From: Cellvibrionales bacterium UBA1969
GTDB taxonomy: Bacteria; Pseudomonadota; Gammaproteobacteria; Pseudomonadales; UBA7434
Assembly: GCA_002339085.1 (NCBI GenBank)
Contig: DDDX01000003.1
Span: 1-18,593 of the forward strand
Direction of reading: 5' to 3'
DNA length: 18,593 nt
The notes beneath the pieces were generated by a model. The model worked only from the letters and a program-made list of their open reading frames with translations, had not been told where the DNA came from and did not search any database. A program made the position numbers and the translations under genes. This document shows, in pieces, positions 8,307 through 15,787 of this stretch (positions are counted from its first letter, which is position 1; every line of letters starts with the position of its first letter).

Positions 8307-8819
8307 CTATGAAGCTTCAGCATCCAAACCAAAGGCGCTGTGAAGTGACCGAACGGCCAACTCCATAAATTTTTCTTCAATCACAACGGATATTTTGATC
8401 TCAGAGGTCGTGATTAATTCTATATTGATGCCAACGTCGGCCAGTGTTTTAAACATTTGACTGGCGATACCTGCATGGGAACGCATGCCAACTCCCACCA
8501 ATGAAACTTTACAAATATTTTCATCAATGGCGACATCTCGTGCATTCAACTCGCTAGCTACTACTTCTGCAATCGTTTTAGATTTTTGGATATCGTTACG
8601 GTGTACGGTAAACGTCAAATCCGTTGTACCGTCAGCTGCCACATTCTGCACAATAACATCAACCTCAATATTTGCATCACTAACAGGACCAATAACTTTA
8701 TAAGCAACACCTGGGGTATCGGGCACACCACGTACAACTAATCGCGCTTCATCTCGGTTAAACGCAATACCCGAGACCAAAGGCGCCTCCATGTCGGCAT
8801 TTTTTTCAATTGAGATCAA
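8307..8819 (-). CDS. possible internally started beta subunit of aspartate kinase
   Basis: Several aspartate kinases are alpha2beta2 enzymes whose beta subunit is the ACT part translated from an internal start in the same gene. At the matching place here, between the kinase and ACT domains, there is a purine-rich GAGGGAGAGGG (8824-8834). Its GGAG lies eight bases before an in-frame TTG (codon 239, 8819). The product would be 170 residues containing both ACT domains. An ATG at 8792 (codon 248) is also in frame but too far from that site. The same bases encode EEGEG, so the match could be a coding by-product. Confidence 0.35.
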   Translation of the reverse strand: MISIEKNADMEAPLVSGIAFNRDEARLVVRGVPDTPGVAYKVIGPVSDANIEVDVIVQNVAADGTTDLTFTVHRNDIQKSKTIAEVVASELNARDVAIDENICKVSLVGVGMRSHAGIASQMFKTLADVGINIELITTSEIKISVVIEEKFMELAVRSLHSAFGLDAEAS

Positions 8820-9533
8820 TGTACCCTCTCCCTCTTCAAAACTGGACAACACCCGCAATGGGACTTGATATTTGCCCGCAAATTCAACTGCACGAATTTG
8901 CAAAACCTTTGAACCTAAACTTGCCATCTCTAGCATTTCCTCAAATGTAATACTTGCCAGCAGGGTCGCCCCATCAACCACGCGAGGATCGGTAGTGTAA
9001 ACACCATCAACATCGGTATAAATCTGGCATTCATCAGCATTCAACGCAGCAGCAATGGCCACGGCTGTTGTGTCTGAGCCACCCCGACCTAAGGTAGTAA
9101 TATTACCCTGCTCATCAACGCCTTGAAAACCTGCTACTACGGCCACGTGTCCCATTGCAAGATCGGCCAGAACCGGTTCGCTATCAATGGCTTTTATGCG
9201 CGCCTTAGTATGCGATTGGTCCGTCAGTATTTTTACCTGAGAGCCAAGATACGACCTTGCAGGCACTTGTCTTGTTGACAATGCCATGCTTAATAAAGCG
9301 ATTGTCACTTGCTCACCTGTCGATAGTAAAACATCCAGCTCGCGACTGGGTGGCTGATCATTAATCGCTGAAGACAAGGCTAACAAACGATTCGTTTCGC
9401 CACTCATCGCAGAAACGACAACCACGACTTGATCGCCTTGGTCAACATACCGCTTAACCCTATCAGCAACGGCGCTTATACGCTCAACGGTGCCGACGGA
9501 AGTGCCGCCGTATTTTTGTACAATCAACGCCAT
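8307..9533 (-). CDS. lysC: aspartate kinase (aspartokinase), lysine-sensitive type
   Basis: This enzyme phosphorylates aspartate, the entry step to lysine/diaminopimelate, threonine and methionine. The 408-residue product has the amino-acid kinase domain in the first about 240 residues, with the nucleotide-binding KYGGTS (7-12), STGEQ (71-75), the GRGGSDTTA loop (149-157) and YTDVDGVYTTDP (172-183). Two ACT regulatory domains fill about 255-408 and normally bind lysine and/or threonine as feedback inhibitors. The chosen start is the ATG at 9533, giving MALIVQKYGG, the usual beginning in pseudomonads. An upstream in-frame TTG at 9542 has no ribosome site. The gene follows dapC after 166 bases and precedes csrA. 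No lysine riboswitch architecture is visible in the short leader. Confidence 0.96.
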   Translation of the reverse strand: MALIVQKYGGTSVGTVERISAVADRVKRYVDQGDQVVVVVSAMSGETNRLLALSSAINDQPPSRELDVLLSTGEQVTIALLSMALSTRQVPARSYLGSQVKILTDQSHTKARIKAIDSEPVLADLAMGHVAVVAGFQGVDEQGNITTLGRGGSDTTAVAIAAALNADECQIYTDVDGVYTTDPRVVDGATLLASITFEEMLEMASLGSKVLQIRAVEFAGKYQVPLRVLSSFEEGEGTLISIEKNADMEAPLVSGIAFNRDEARLVVRGVPDTPGVAYKVIGPVSDANIEVDVIVQNVAADGTTDLTFTVHRNDIQKSKTIAEVVASELNARDVAIDENICKVSLVGVGMRSHAGIASQMFKTLADVGINIELITTSEIKISVVIEEKFMELAVRSLHSAFGLDAEAS

Positions 9534-9578
9534 ATTCTTCAAAAAAAGCTATTGTAAACTCAATAAATACTTCAAATT

Positions 9579-9593
9579 CTCATTAACAATGAG
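9579..9593. repeat. hairpin in the dapC-lysC spacer
   Basis: CTCATT, loop AAC, AATGAG form a perfect six-pair hairpin about 45 bases before lysC. A looser inverted repeat lies around 9643-9673. Neither is followed by a proper T-run, so a terminator or attenuator cannot be claimed. Confidence 0.25.
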
Positions 9594-9699
9594 CATCAAA
9601 GACAGGACGACACCCTACACTAAATGAAAGGTAATTTGAACCTTATCAGCTTAGAATTGACCTAATCTGAGGCATTTACTTATAAAAAGTGAACATGTC

Positions 9700-10920
9700 C
9701 TATGAGTTGGAGGTTGACAGCGCCTTGACGGCTGCGACGAATCTATGCGCTCCTTCAACACACACTTCAAGCCGTTCTACCAAGGCCATACGAATATAAC
9801 CTTTGCCAGGATTATCACCATCAATCGTCCGCGCTAGATATTGACCCGGCAATAGTTTAAGGTTGAAACGCTGAAAGACGTATTGCACCAATTGCTGGTC
9901 ATCAATCGGGGTCTTAAGCCACAAACAAAAACCTGCTGGCGGAATACTTACCTCGGCAACCGTCTGCAATAGAGGAACAACACTCAGCATTTTCTCACGA
10001 TAAAGGCAACGATTTTCTATCACATGTGTTTCATCACCCCAAGCGGCAATACTTGCCACTTGATGATGATTTGGCATTGCTGAACCATGATAGGTTCGGT
10101 AACGAAGAAAATGTTTAATTGTCGCTGAGCAGCCAGCCACAAAACCAGAACGCATACCCGCTAAATTAGACCGTTTAGACAGGCTATTAAAAACCAGGCA
10201 ACGGCGATAGTCGTTACGACCCAAAGCCCGACAGACCTCCAATAAACCGAGCGGTGGCTGAGTTTCATCAAAATAAATTTCCGAATAACACTCATCGCTG
10301 GCAATAATAAAGTCGTATTGATCCGCCAAGCCGATCAACTGCTGATAAAAAGATATAGGCGGGACGGCACCGGTTGGGTTAGAAGGATTGCAAATATAGA
10401 TTAACTGACAACTTTGCCATTGTGCTTGAGTAATAGCATCTAGGTCGGGTATAAAGTCCGTCTCTTTTAAGCAAGGTAAATACAAAGGTTCTGCGCCCGC
10501 CATAATCGCCGCCCCCTCGTAAATTTGATAGAACGGCGAAGGAATAATGACGATGGGTGGCTGAGCGGAAGTCGAGTTATCGACTACTGTTTGCGCAATC
10601 GAAAACAGGGCTTCTCGAGATCCGACTACGGGCAAGACCATGCTTGACGGGTCAAATGACGCGCTAGCCAAGCCATAGCGCCAACAAAGCCATACCGCGA
10701 TCGCTTCGCGCAGAGCATCACTACCCTGTGTCGATGGGTATTGATTTAAATAAGCTAACTGCTCCTGCAAAGCGTCAATCGCCACCTGCGGTGAGGGATG
10801 CTGGGGTTCACCAATGGTTAAGGTAATCGATGATAGCTTGGACTGGAGTGGAGCTTGCTCTAATAAACGAGCTAATTTAGTAAATGGATAATCATGTAAA
10901 CGTTCAAGTTGAGGATTCAT
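9700..10920 (-). CDS. dapC: succinyldiaminopimelate aminotransferase
   Basis: This 406-residue fold-type I PLP aminotransferase belongs to class I/II. Seen in sequence: TIGEPQHPSP near residue 35, CNPSNPTG (N181), DECY (D209, Y212) contacting the cofactor ring, SLSKRSN with the Schiff-base lysine K249, and GMRSGF (R257) for the phosphate. DapC transfers the amino group from glutamate to N-succinyl-2-amino-6-ketopimelate in the diaminopimelate branch. The specific call rests on the start (MNPQLERLHDYPF) and on its place just after glnD, which is the Pseudomonas order. A broader aminotransferase role cannot be excluded from motifs alone. It starts three bases after the glnD stop with only a weak ribosome site, implying coupling to glnD translation. 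Confidence 0.9.
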   Translation of the reverse strand: MNPQLERLHDYPFTKLARLLEQAPLQSKLSSITLTIGEPQHPSPQVAIDALQEQLAYLNQYPSTQGSDALREAIAVWLCWRYGLASASFDPSSMVLPVVGSREALFSIAQTVVDNSTSAQPPIVIIPSPFYQIYEGAAIMAGAEPLYLPCLKETDFIPDLDAITQAQWQSCQLIYICNPSNPTGAVPPISFYQQLIGLADQYDFIIASDECYSEIYFDETQPPLGLLEVCRALGRNDYRRCLVFNSLSKRSNLAGMRSGFVAGCSATIKHFLRYRTYHGSAMPNHHQVASIAAWGDETHVIENRCLYREKMLSVVPLLQTVAEVSIPPAGFCLWLKTPIDDQQLVQYVFQRFNLKLLPGQYLARTIDGDNPGKGYIRMALVERLEVCVEGAHRFVAAVKALSTSNS

Positions 10921-10923
10921 AAA

Positions 10924-13698
10924 TTACTGCTGCCTATGCTCATCTAGCTCTGTTTTAAGATCTGTCTCAATCTTTGCGATAAGATCAGCATCAATTATCA
11001 TTTGATCATTTCTATCTGTAATAAAGAAAACATCTTCAACCCGTTCGCCTAGGGTGGAAATCTTTGCATTGTGCAGACGCAGTTTATGGCGAAAAAACAC
11101 CTGCCCAATAATCGTTAACAAGCCCGGCCTATCAGGAGCAATCACTTCAAGCACGCTAAGACCGGGTGCTGAATCATTTGAAAAAACAGTTTGACTGGGC
11201 CAGTCAAAACTTTTCATTCTCCGACTGGCACGTCGATCAGTCGCAAGCCAACGCTCATTAGGCTCTGTCAGCACTTGTAATAATTTATCTCTAATCATAG
11301 CTGTTCGTGGAGATTCATCAGCTATAGGTTCGTTGTCAGCATCCATTACGTAGAACGTATCGAGAATATAACCACCGCCTGCAATAAGTAAACGAGCATC
11401 ATAAATGCTTAAATTAAGTTGTTCTAGCGCCAATGCCATAAAAGAAAAACGATTCTCAATCAACTTAGAATAAATTGTCACCTGAGTTACCGCCGCCTCA
11501 TTAAAAATCGAAGACGGCTTAACAATCACGAGCGGTTCTTTACTTTTACCATGCGCCACAATACTTTGTGCATGAAAGATTAAATCGTCAACTGATTCTC
11601 GCAAAAAGTATTCATCTACTCGGTTCGACCACTGCTCTAAAACTAATGCTTCATCAATACCTTGAATTATTAACTCCATCATTGCTGCTTGTTTCTTTTC
11701 AGTAATCCATTCAGCTTTATCAACAGGATTTTCCAAACTGCGCCGTAAGGCGCGAGCAGCCTCACCATAGAGTTGTCGTAATAAAGACGAACGCCATGCA
11801 TTCCAAAGTTCAGGATTAGTCCCATTGATATCAGCAACCGTTAATACATAAAGATAATCCAGTCTGGCACGACTGCCCATCGCAATAGCAAAATCGCGAA
11901 TAACGTCAGGATCAGACAAATCCTGTTTTTGCGAAACGGTCGACATCAATAAATGACTTTCTACCAGCCAAGCAATCAAGTTAGTGTCGCGTTCATTTAC
12001 GCCATGAGTGCGACAAAATTCACGCGCATCAACAGCACCCAACTCGGAATGACTACCACCACGACCCTTCGCAATATCGTGAAACAAAGCCGCTAGATAC
12101 AATAATTCAATCTTCAGGTGGCCATTAATAATCTTCGCCGCCAATATATAATCAAATTCAGAGCCTTGATGCGCAAATCGATAAACATTTTGCACCACTT
12201 CTAAAGTATGTATATCAACCGTATAAATATGAAATAAATCGTATTGCATCTTGCCAATGATTTTACCAAAAGCTGGCAAGTATTTACTGAGGATGCCGTG
12301 ACGACGCATGCGCTTTATTTGCAGCGGCACATTACTTTTAGACCGTATCAACTGCATGAACAAAGCATTAACTTTAGGGTTGGAACGAAAGTGATCATCA
12401 ATATTCTCTCGATACGTCCGCATTAACCGCATGGTTGAGGCACGCACGCCACGGATATAACTGTTTTCGGCCATCAACACAAAAACTTCAATCAATGCCC
12501 AAAGATGCTCAACAAAGACTTGCTCATCAACCACATCGATATAGCCATTTCGAACGCAAAAGCGCTTATTAAGAACGATGAGCTCTTCTTTTTCTGTTTT
12601 TAACAGTCGCTCTTGATTAAAATTTTGAATCAATACATCATTTAATTCCGCCAGCAAAAGCACCCAGCGATAGTACTCATGCATAAATTTTTCGACGGCA
12701 AGGTTCGCATCATCATCGATAAAGTCGAAAAATTCAGCGACTTTCACCTGATAGTCAAACAGCAAACGGTCCTCGTGACGATTCGCCAGCATGTGGAGCG
12801 CAAAACGTACCTTCCATAAAAAACGCATACCCTCAACGAAATTTATCGCTTCAATATCGGTTAAAAAACCTTTGCTCGCTAACTGTTCAATATCTCCTTC
12901 ACCTAAATGTCGCTTAGCAATCCAGATGATATTTTGGATATCGCGCAAACCACCTGGCGACGTTTTTACATTAGGCTCAAGATTATAATCGGTGTCATCG
13001 GTATTTTTATGGCGATCGCGTTGCTCTTGCCACTTAGCCATAAAGAATTCGCTAGAGCTCCACATTTGAGAAACATCGGTCAATTGCTTTAACTGTCTAA
13101 ATAAGGATGTATCACCAACAATCGGTCGCGACTCAAGCATATTCGTTAATACAGTAATATCTTGCTTAGCATAGCTAACGCACTCATCAAGTGTTCTAAC
13201 ACTATGGCCAAGATCTAAACCACAGTCCCATAAGTAGGTCACTAAAAAGCTTATATTTTCAGCGACAGTTGATGTGGCCGATTGATTTAAAATGATGAGT
13301 AGATCAACATCTGACTGAGGGTGCAGCTCGCCTCTACCATAGCCTCCAACAGCTACCAAACATATTTGGCTAGTACCCCAATCAGTTTTTTTCCAGCAAT
13401 ACTGGAGCAAGCTATCAATCATCATTGACCGAGCTATAATCAATCCTTCTATACCATAGCCATCGCGAAACGCTTGATCTATTTTGGCCTGGTACTGTTG
13501 TAAAAGAGCTTTTGCCTGCATTGCTGAATCTAGCAACATCAAGTCTGCTGAAAATGCTTCGACTGGGAACAAGAATTCGCTGTTGCTATCTGCAGCCGTT
13601 AAGCGGGTTAACTTTTCTGAAGCTTTATTAGATGAGTGAGAGTCGATATTCATAACTTTTAATAACCGTGGCATGAAAGCGGAAAAGACAACCTTCAT
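10924..13698 (-). CDS. glnD: bifunctional uridylyltransferase/uridylyl-removing enzyme (PII modification)
   Basis: GlnD adds UMP to PII proteins when glutamine is low and removes it when glutamine is high, thereby setting glutamine synthetase and Ntr activity. Domains in order (924-residue form): a nucleotidyltransferase with GGYGRGELHPQSDVD (about 118-132, catalytic D130 and D132); a linker region with NVKTSPGGLRDIQ; an HD hydrolase domain with VDIHTLE and LFHDIAKGRGGSH (H540-D541); and two C-terminal ACT domains (about 750-825 and 850-924, the second with VIAPDRPGLL) that bind glutamine. The start is set at the ATG at 13698 because AGGTGATC (13707-13714), eight matches to the 16S anti-Shine-Dalgarno end, lies eight bases upstream. 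A GTG at 13779 would overlap map. An ATG at 13653 lacks a ribosome site. The N-terminus is still about 30 residues longer than usual. Upstream is map, downstream dapC. Confidence 0.95.
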   Translation of the reverse strand: MKVVFSAFMPRLLKVMNIDSHSSNKASEKLTRLTAADSNSEFLFPVEAFSADLMLLDSAMQAKALLQQYQAKIDQAFRDGYGIEGLIIARSMMIDSLLQYCWKKTDWGTSQICLVAVGGYGRGELHPQSDVDLLIILNQSATSTVAENISFLVTYLWDCGLDLGHSVRTLDECVSYAKQDITVLTNMLESRPIVGDTSLFRQLKQLTDVSQMWSSSEFFMAKWQEQRDRHKNTDDTDYNLEPNVKTSPGGLRDIQNIIWIAKRHLGEGDIEQLASKGFLTDIEAINFVEGMRFLWKVRFALHMLANRHEDRLLFDYQVKVAEFFDFIDDDANLAVEKFMHEYYRWVLLLAELNDVLIQNFNQERLLKTEKEELIVLNKRFCVRNGYIDVVDEQVFVEHLWALIEVFVLMAENSYIRGVRASTMRLMRTYRENIDDHFRSNPKVNALFMQLIRSKSNVPLQIKRMRRHGILSKYLPAFGKIIGKMQYDLFHIYTVDIHTLEVVQNVYRFAHQGSEFDYILAAKIINGHLKIELLYLAALFHDIAKGRGGSHSELGAVDAREFCRTHGVNERDTNLIAWLVESHLLMSTVSQKQDLSDPDVIRDFAIAMGSRARLDYLYVLTVADINGTNPELWNAWRSSLLRQLYGEAARALRRSLENPVDKAEWITEKKQAAMMELIIQGIDEALVLEQWSNRVDEYFLRESVDDLIFHAQSIVAHGKSKEPLVIVKPSSIFNEAAVTQVTIYSKLIENRFSFMALALEQLNLSIYDARLLIAGGGYILDTFYVMDADNEPIADESPRTAMIRDKLLQVLTEPNERWLATDRRASRRMKSFDWPSQTVFSNDSAPGLSVLEVIAPDRPGLLTIIGQVFFRHKLRLHNAKISTLGERVEDVFFITDRNDQMIIDADLIAKIETDLKTELDEHRQQ

Positions 13699-13759
13699 AA
13701 AAAACGGATCACCTTTGCTAATCGTGCGATAAAATGACGAATGTAGTGAATTTGAGCGG

Positions 13760-14533
13760 CTAGAATGACTCCTCATCACGCGCAGTCAATACTTCAACGC
13801 CGTTGGCTGTGACTGCCAGTGTATGCTCCCATTGCGCTGACGGCCGGCCGTCTTTAGTCTCGACAGTCCATCCATCACGCCGGTTCAATTTTACCTGCCG
13901 CTTTCCGGCATTGAGCATGGGCTCAATGGTAAATGTCATTCCTTCTTGTAAAACCATACCCTTACCTGGCTGACCATAATGCAAGACCTGCGGTTCTTCA
14001 TGAAAAACCGTGCCAATACCATGGCCGCAATATTCCCTGACAATGCTGTAGTAATATTTTGCCGCGTGCTGCTGAATGACATATCCAATATCACCCAGTT
14101 GAACACCGGGCTTAACCAACTCTATTCCCATGTATAGACATTCCTGAGTTACCTTAATCAACCTATCTGTGTGCGAGGCGCCCTCTCCAACGGTAAACAT
14201 TTTACTGGTATCGCCATGAAAATGATCCTTAATAACCGTCACATCAATATTAATAATATCGCCGCTTTTTAAGATTTTTTTATCGGAGGGAATACCATGG
14301 CAGACGACCTGATTAACGGAAGTACAGATCGACTTGGGGAAACCATTGTAATTCAATGGCGCAGGAATAGCCTGCTGTTGATTAACAATGTAATCGTGAC
14401 AAATTCGATCTAATTCACCGGTTGATACACCTGGCACGACATAAGGGCCGATCATATCTAAGACCTCGGCAGCTAAACGGCCAGCGATCCGCATTTTTTC
14501 AATGTCTTCAGCGGTTTTGATGATTACTGTCAT
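13760..14533 (-). CDS. map: methionine aminopeptidase, type I
   Basis: This enzyme removes the initiator methionine from new proteins in the cytosol. The 257-residue product shows all five metal ligands of the pita-bread fold: D97 (INID), D108 (HGDTS), H171 (GHGIG), E204 (TIEPM) and E236 (WEHT). It also has the substrate-contacting H79 (VCHGIP) and H178 (FHEEP). The N-terminus MTVIIKTAEDIEKMRIAGRL matches the family start. It leads a minus-strand series with glnD and dapC. In many gammaproteobacteria map is divergent from rpsB-tsf. Here the divergent neighbour is instead the GacA-like gene, which points to a rearrangement or lineage-specific join. Confidence 0.97.
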   Translation of the reverse strand: MTVIIKTAEDIEKMRIAGRLAAEVLDMIGPYVVPGVSTGELDRICHDYIVNQQQAIPAPLNYNGFPKSICTSVNQVVCHGIPSDKKILKSGDIINIDVTVIKDHFHGDTSKMFTVGEGASHTDRLIKVTQECLYMGIELVKPGVQLGDIGYVIQQHAAKYYYSIVREYCGHGIGTVFHEEPQVLHYGQPGKGMVLQEGMTFTIEPMLNAGKRQVKLNRRDGWTVETKDGRPSAQWEHTLAVTANGVEVLTARDEESF

Positions 14534-14601
14534 ACCTAATGTTCTCTATGCATTGCGCTCACTGCCATAGAAAGCGAAAAATCTATCAATTTAAAAAATC
14601 C

Positions 14602-14629
14602 ATTATACAAACTCAGCCTAGCTTGTCGC
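14602..14629 (-). promoter_or_regulatory. candidate map promoter
   Basis: On the minus strand a perfect -10 TATAAT (14602-14607) is preceded, 16 bases upstream, by GCGACA (14624-14629), four of six to the -35 consensus. It lies about 70 bases before the map ATG. The -35 is also one copy of the GCGACA/TGTCGC motif that recurs in this intergenic region. Confidence 0.5.
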
Positions 14630-14762
14630 TGTAATTTATTGCCGCATTCGCCTAATACTAAGGACCGATATCATCTGAGCCTTGGATCATGCATCAAGTG
14701 GGTGATAATTGCTCATAACACCTACAGTCTCAACCAAAATAGATCATGTGACTAACAATACA

Positions 14763-14792
14763 TGTCGCCAATGGCATGCGACAAGATGTCGC
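14763..14792. promoter_or_regulatory. cluster of TGTCGC half-sites in the map/response-regulator gap
   Basis: TGTCGC (14763-14768), GCGACA (14778-14783) and TGTCGC (14787-14792) form two overlapping inverted repeats. The right pair is a perfect six-pair hairpin with an AGA loop, followed five bases later by a run of seven T. A fourth copy covers the map -35 at 14624-14629. With no plus-strand gene before it, an operator fits better than a terminator. The binding protein is unknown. Nothing else clear is seen in 14534-14872. Confidence 0.35.
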
Positions 14793-14872
14793 AGATATTT
14801 TTTTAAGAAACATGATATTTTAAATTATGGCTACAGGTCAAAAACAACAACTTAACCATTGAAGATTTCAAC

Positions 14873-15481
14873 TTGATCATTCGAATACTTTACGCAGGAA
14901 CCTCTTCGCAATTGATGATCTCCTCAACAAAGACAAACAATGATGGCGTTATCCAATATGGCTTAAACAACAACGACCTTGTCCAATTTATTGGTTTCAT
15001 AGATAGTTGTGAGGAATCCATCAAACTGACTAAGTCGCAGCAACCGGATATTGTCTTAATCGATGCCCATATTGATGGTGTTGGCAGCATTGAAGCAACG
15101 AAGCGCATTAGAAAATTGAAGCATAATCCGGCTGTTGTTGGCATCTCTACGGTTGATGATCCGATTTATCCGTATTATTTTTTCAATGCTGGCGCCCAGG
15201 GTTTCATCCACGCTAACGACCAAATGAGTGATTTACTCAAGGCTGTAAAGACCGTCATACAAGGTCGCATATACCAAAGTGCGCTTACCAACGCTCAAAT
15301 TCGATCACCCATATCAAGCAAAAGCCAACCTTTTATCTTACTTACTCAAAGAGAACTGCAGGTCGCGATAATGACTGCCCAAGGCGACAACCCCTTGTTG
15401 ATCGCCAAGAAGCTCGACATTTCTATGAAATCTATTCAGACTTACAAACTACGAATTCTAAAAAAAGCTCAAAATTACTAA
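14873..15481 (+). CDS. degenerate, frameshifted GacA/UvrY-type response regulator
   Basis: A receiver domain (about 1-125) and a LuxR/FixJ-type helix-turn-helix (about 150-202) are visible, and the gene occupies the normal gacA/uvrY place before uvrC. The phospho-acceptor is present (VLID, D64), but the usual acidic pair after the first strand is replaced by A8-G9 (ILYAGTS). The conserved lysine of GYxTK is missing (GFIHAND), and about ten residues are added in the first helix. The DNA-binding part reads LTQRELQVAIMTAQGD...KSIQTYKLRILKK and then stops early at 15479-15481. The missing end is encoded one frame over (15462-15539). The TTG start has only a weak ribosome site (GAAG, eight bases away), and there is no in-frame ATG upstream. 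GacA normally drives the small RNAs that antagonise CsrA. Whether this copy works is doubtful; it may be a pseudogene, an atypical regulator, or a sequencing artefact. Confidence 0.75.
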   Translation: MIIRILYAGTSSQLMISSTKTNNDGVIQYGLNNNDLVQFIGFIDSCEESIKLTKSQQPDIVLIDAHIDGVGSIEATKRIRKLKHNPAVVGISTVDDPIYPYYFFNAGAQGFIHANDQMSDLLKAVKTVIQGRIYQSALTNAQIRSPISSKSQPFILLTQRELQVAIMTAQGDNPLLIAKKLDISMKSIQTYKLRILKKAQNY

Positions 15482-15539
15482 TGATGTTGAACTTAGCCAC
15501 TGTGCAATCAAATACAACTTACTTCAAATTCATTGCTAA
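15462..15539 (+). other. out-of-frame C-terminal end of the GacA-like protein
   Basis: In the frame one base later than the annotated gene, this stretch reads KKLKITNDVELSHCAIK... and ends at TAA 15537-15539. It parallels the KLSVTSDVELALLAVRHG end of GacA proteins. Removing one A from the A7 run at 15460-15466 would join it to the preceding frame, giving a 221-residue protein of normal family length. Confidence 0.75.
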
Positions 15540-15705
15540 TGGAATAACCAGCAATAAATAGACTATTTCAGGTCAAAAAGCTCAAAATATTCGCAACCAA
15601 TTGATTTTGCTTAGCTTTATTCCCCCCGTTGAATAAGTCAGCGATAGATTTCGCACGATTATGGAAAACCTTATCTAAAAGCAAATCTACGACGTAAAAC
15701 AGAGC

Positions 15706-15711
15706 TATAAT
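15706..15711 (+). promoter_or_regulatory. candidate uvrC -10 element
   Basis: A perfect TATAAT lies 76 bases before the uvrC start, but no good -35 stands at 16-18 bases (AAATCT at 17). It would give uvrC-pgsA a start of its own, separate from the response regulator. Weakly supported. Confidence 0.35.
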
Positions 15712-15720
15712 ACACCCATC

Positions 15721-15744
15721 AAGCTAAATCCGATCGATTAGCTT
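15721..15744 (+). repeat. inverted repeat in the uvrC leader
   Basis: AAGCTAA (15721-15727) and TTAGCTT (15738-15744) pair perfectly around a ten-base loop that can partly pair again. The stem is followed by TTTAATTAAG. It sits at the predicted 5' end of a transcript from the TATAAT at 15706. It could be a weak terminator after the response regulator or an mRNA-stabilising 5' stem. Confidence 0.35.
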
Positions 15745-15776
15745 TTAATTAAGCCTTTTAATATTGCCTATTACGT

Positions 15777-15781
15777 GGAGG
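15777..15781 (+). promoter_or_regulatory. uvrC ribosome binding site deciding a TTG start
   Basis: GGAGG lies six bases before the TTG at 15788 and is the best site for this gene. An in-frame TTG at 15764 lies upstream of this sequence and has nothing comparable. Confidence 0.75.
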
Positions 15782-15787
15782 CCGTAC

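Noticed and set aside
9534..9699. Lysine riboswitch upstream of lysC
   Set aside because: The spacer is short, and the conserved lysine-riboswitch core elements and terminator/anti-terminator pair are not visible. There are only small hairpins.
13653..13779. Longer (GTG at 13779, overlapping map) or shorter (ATG at 13653) glnD starts
   Set aside because: Neither has a ribosome site comparable to the eight-base AGGTGATC placed eight bases before the ATG at 13698.
15455..15480. Programmed -1 ribosomal frameshift (dnaX-like) at the A7 tract of the response regulator
   Set aside because: A -1 slip on A_AAA_AAA leads into the wrong frame. The conserved tail lies in the +1 frame, so a one-base loss (or +1 shift) is needed, which is not the classical mechanism.
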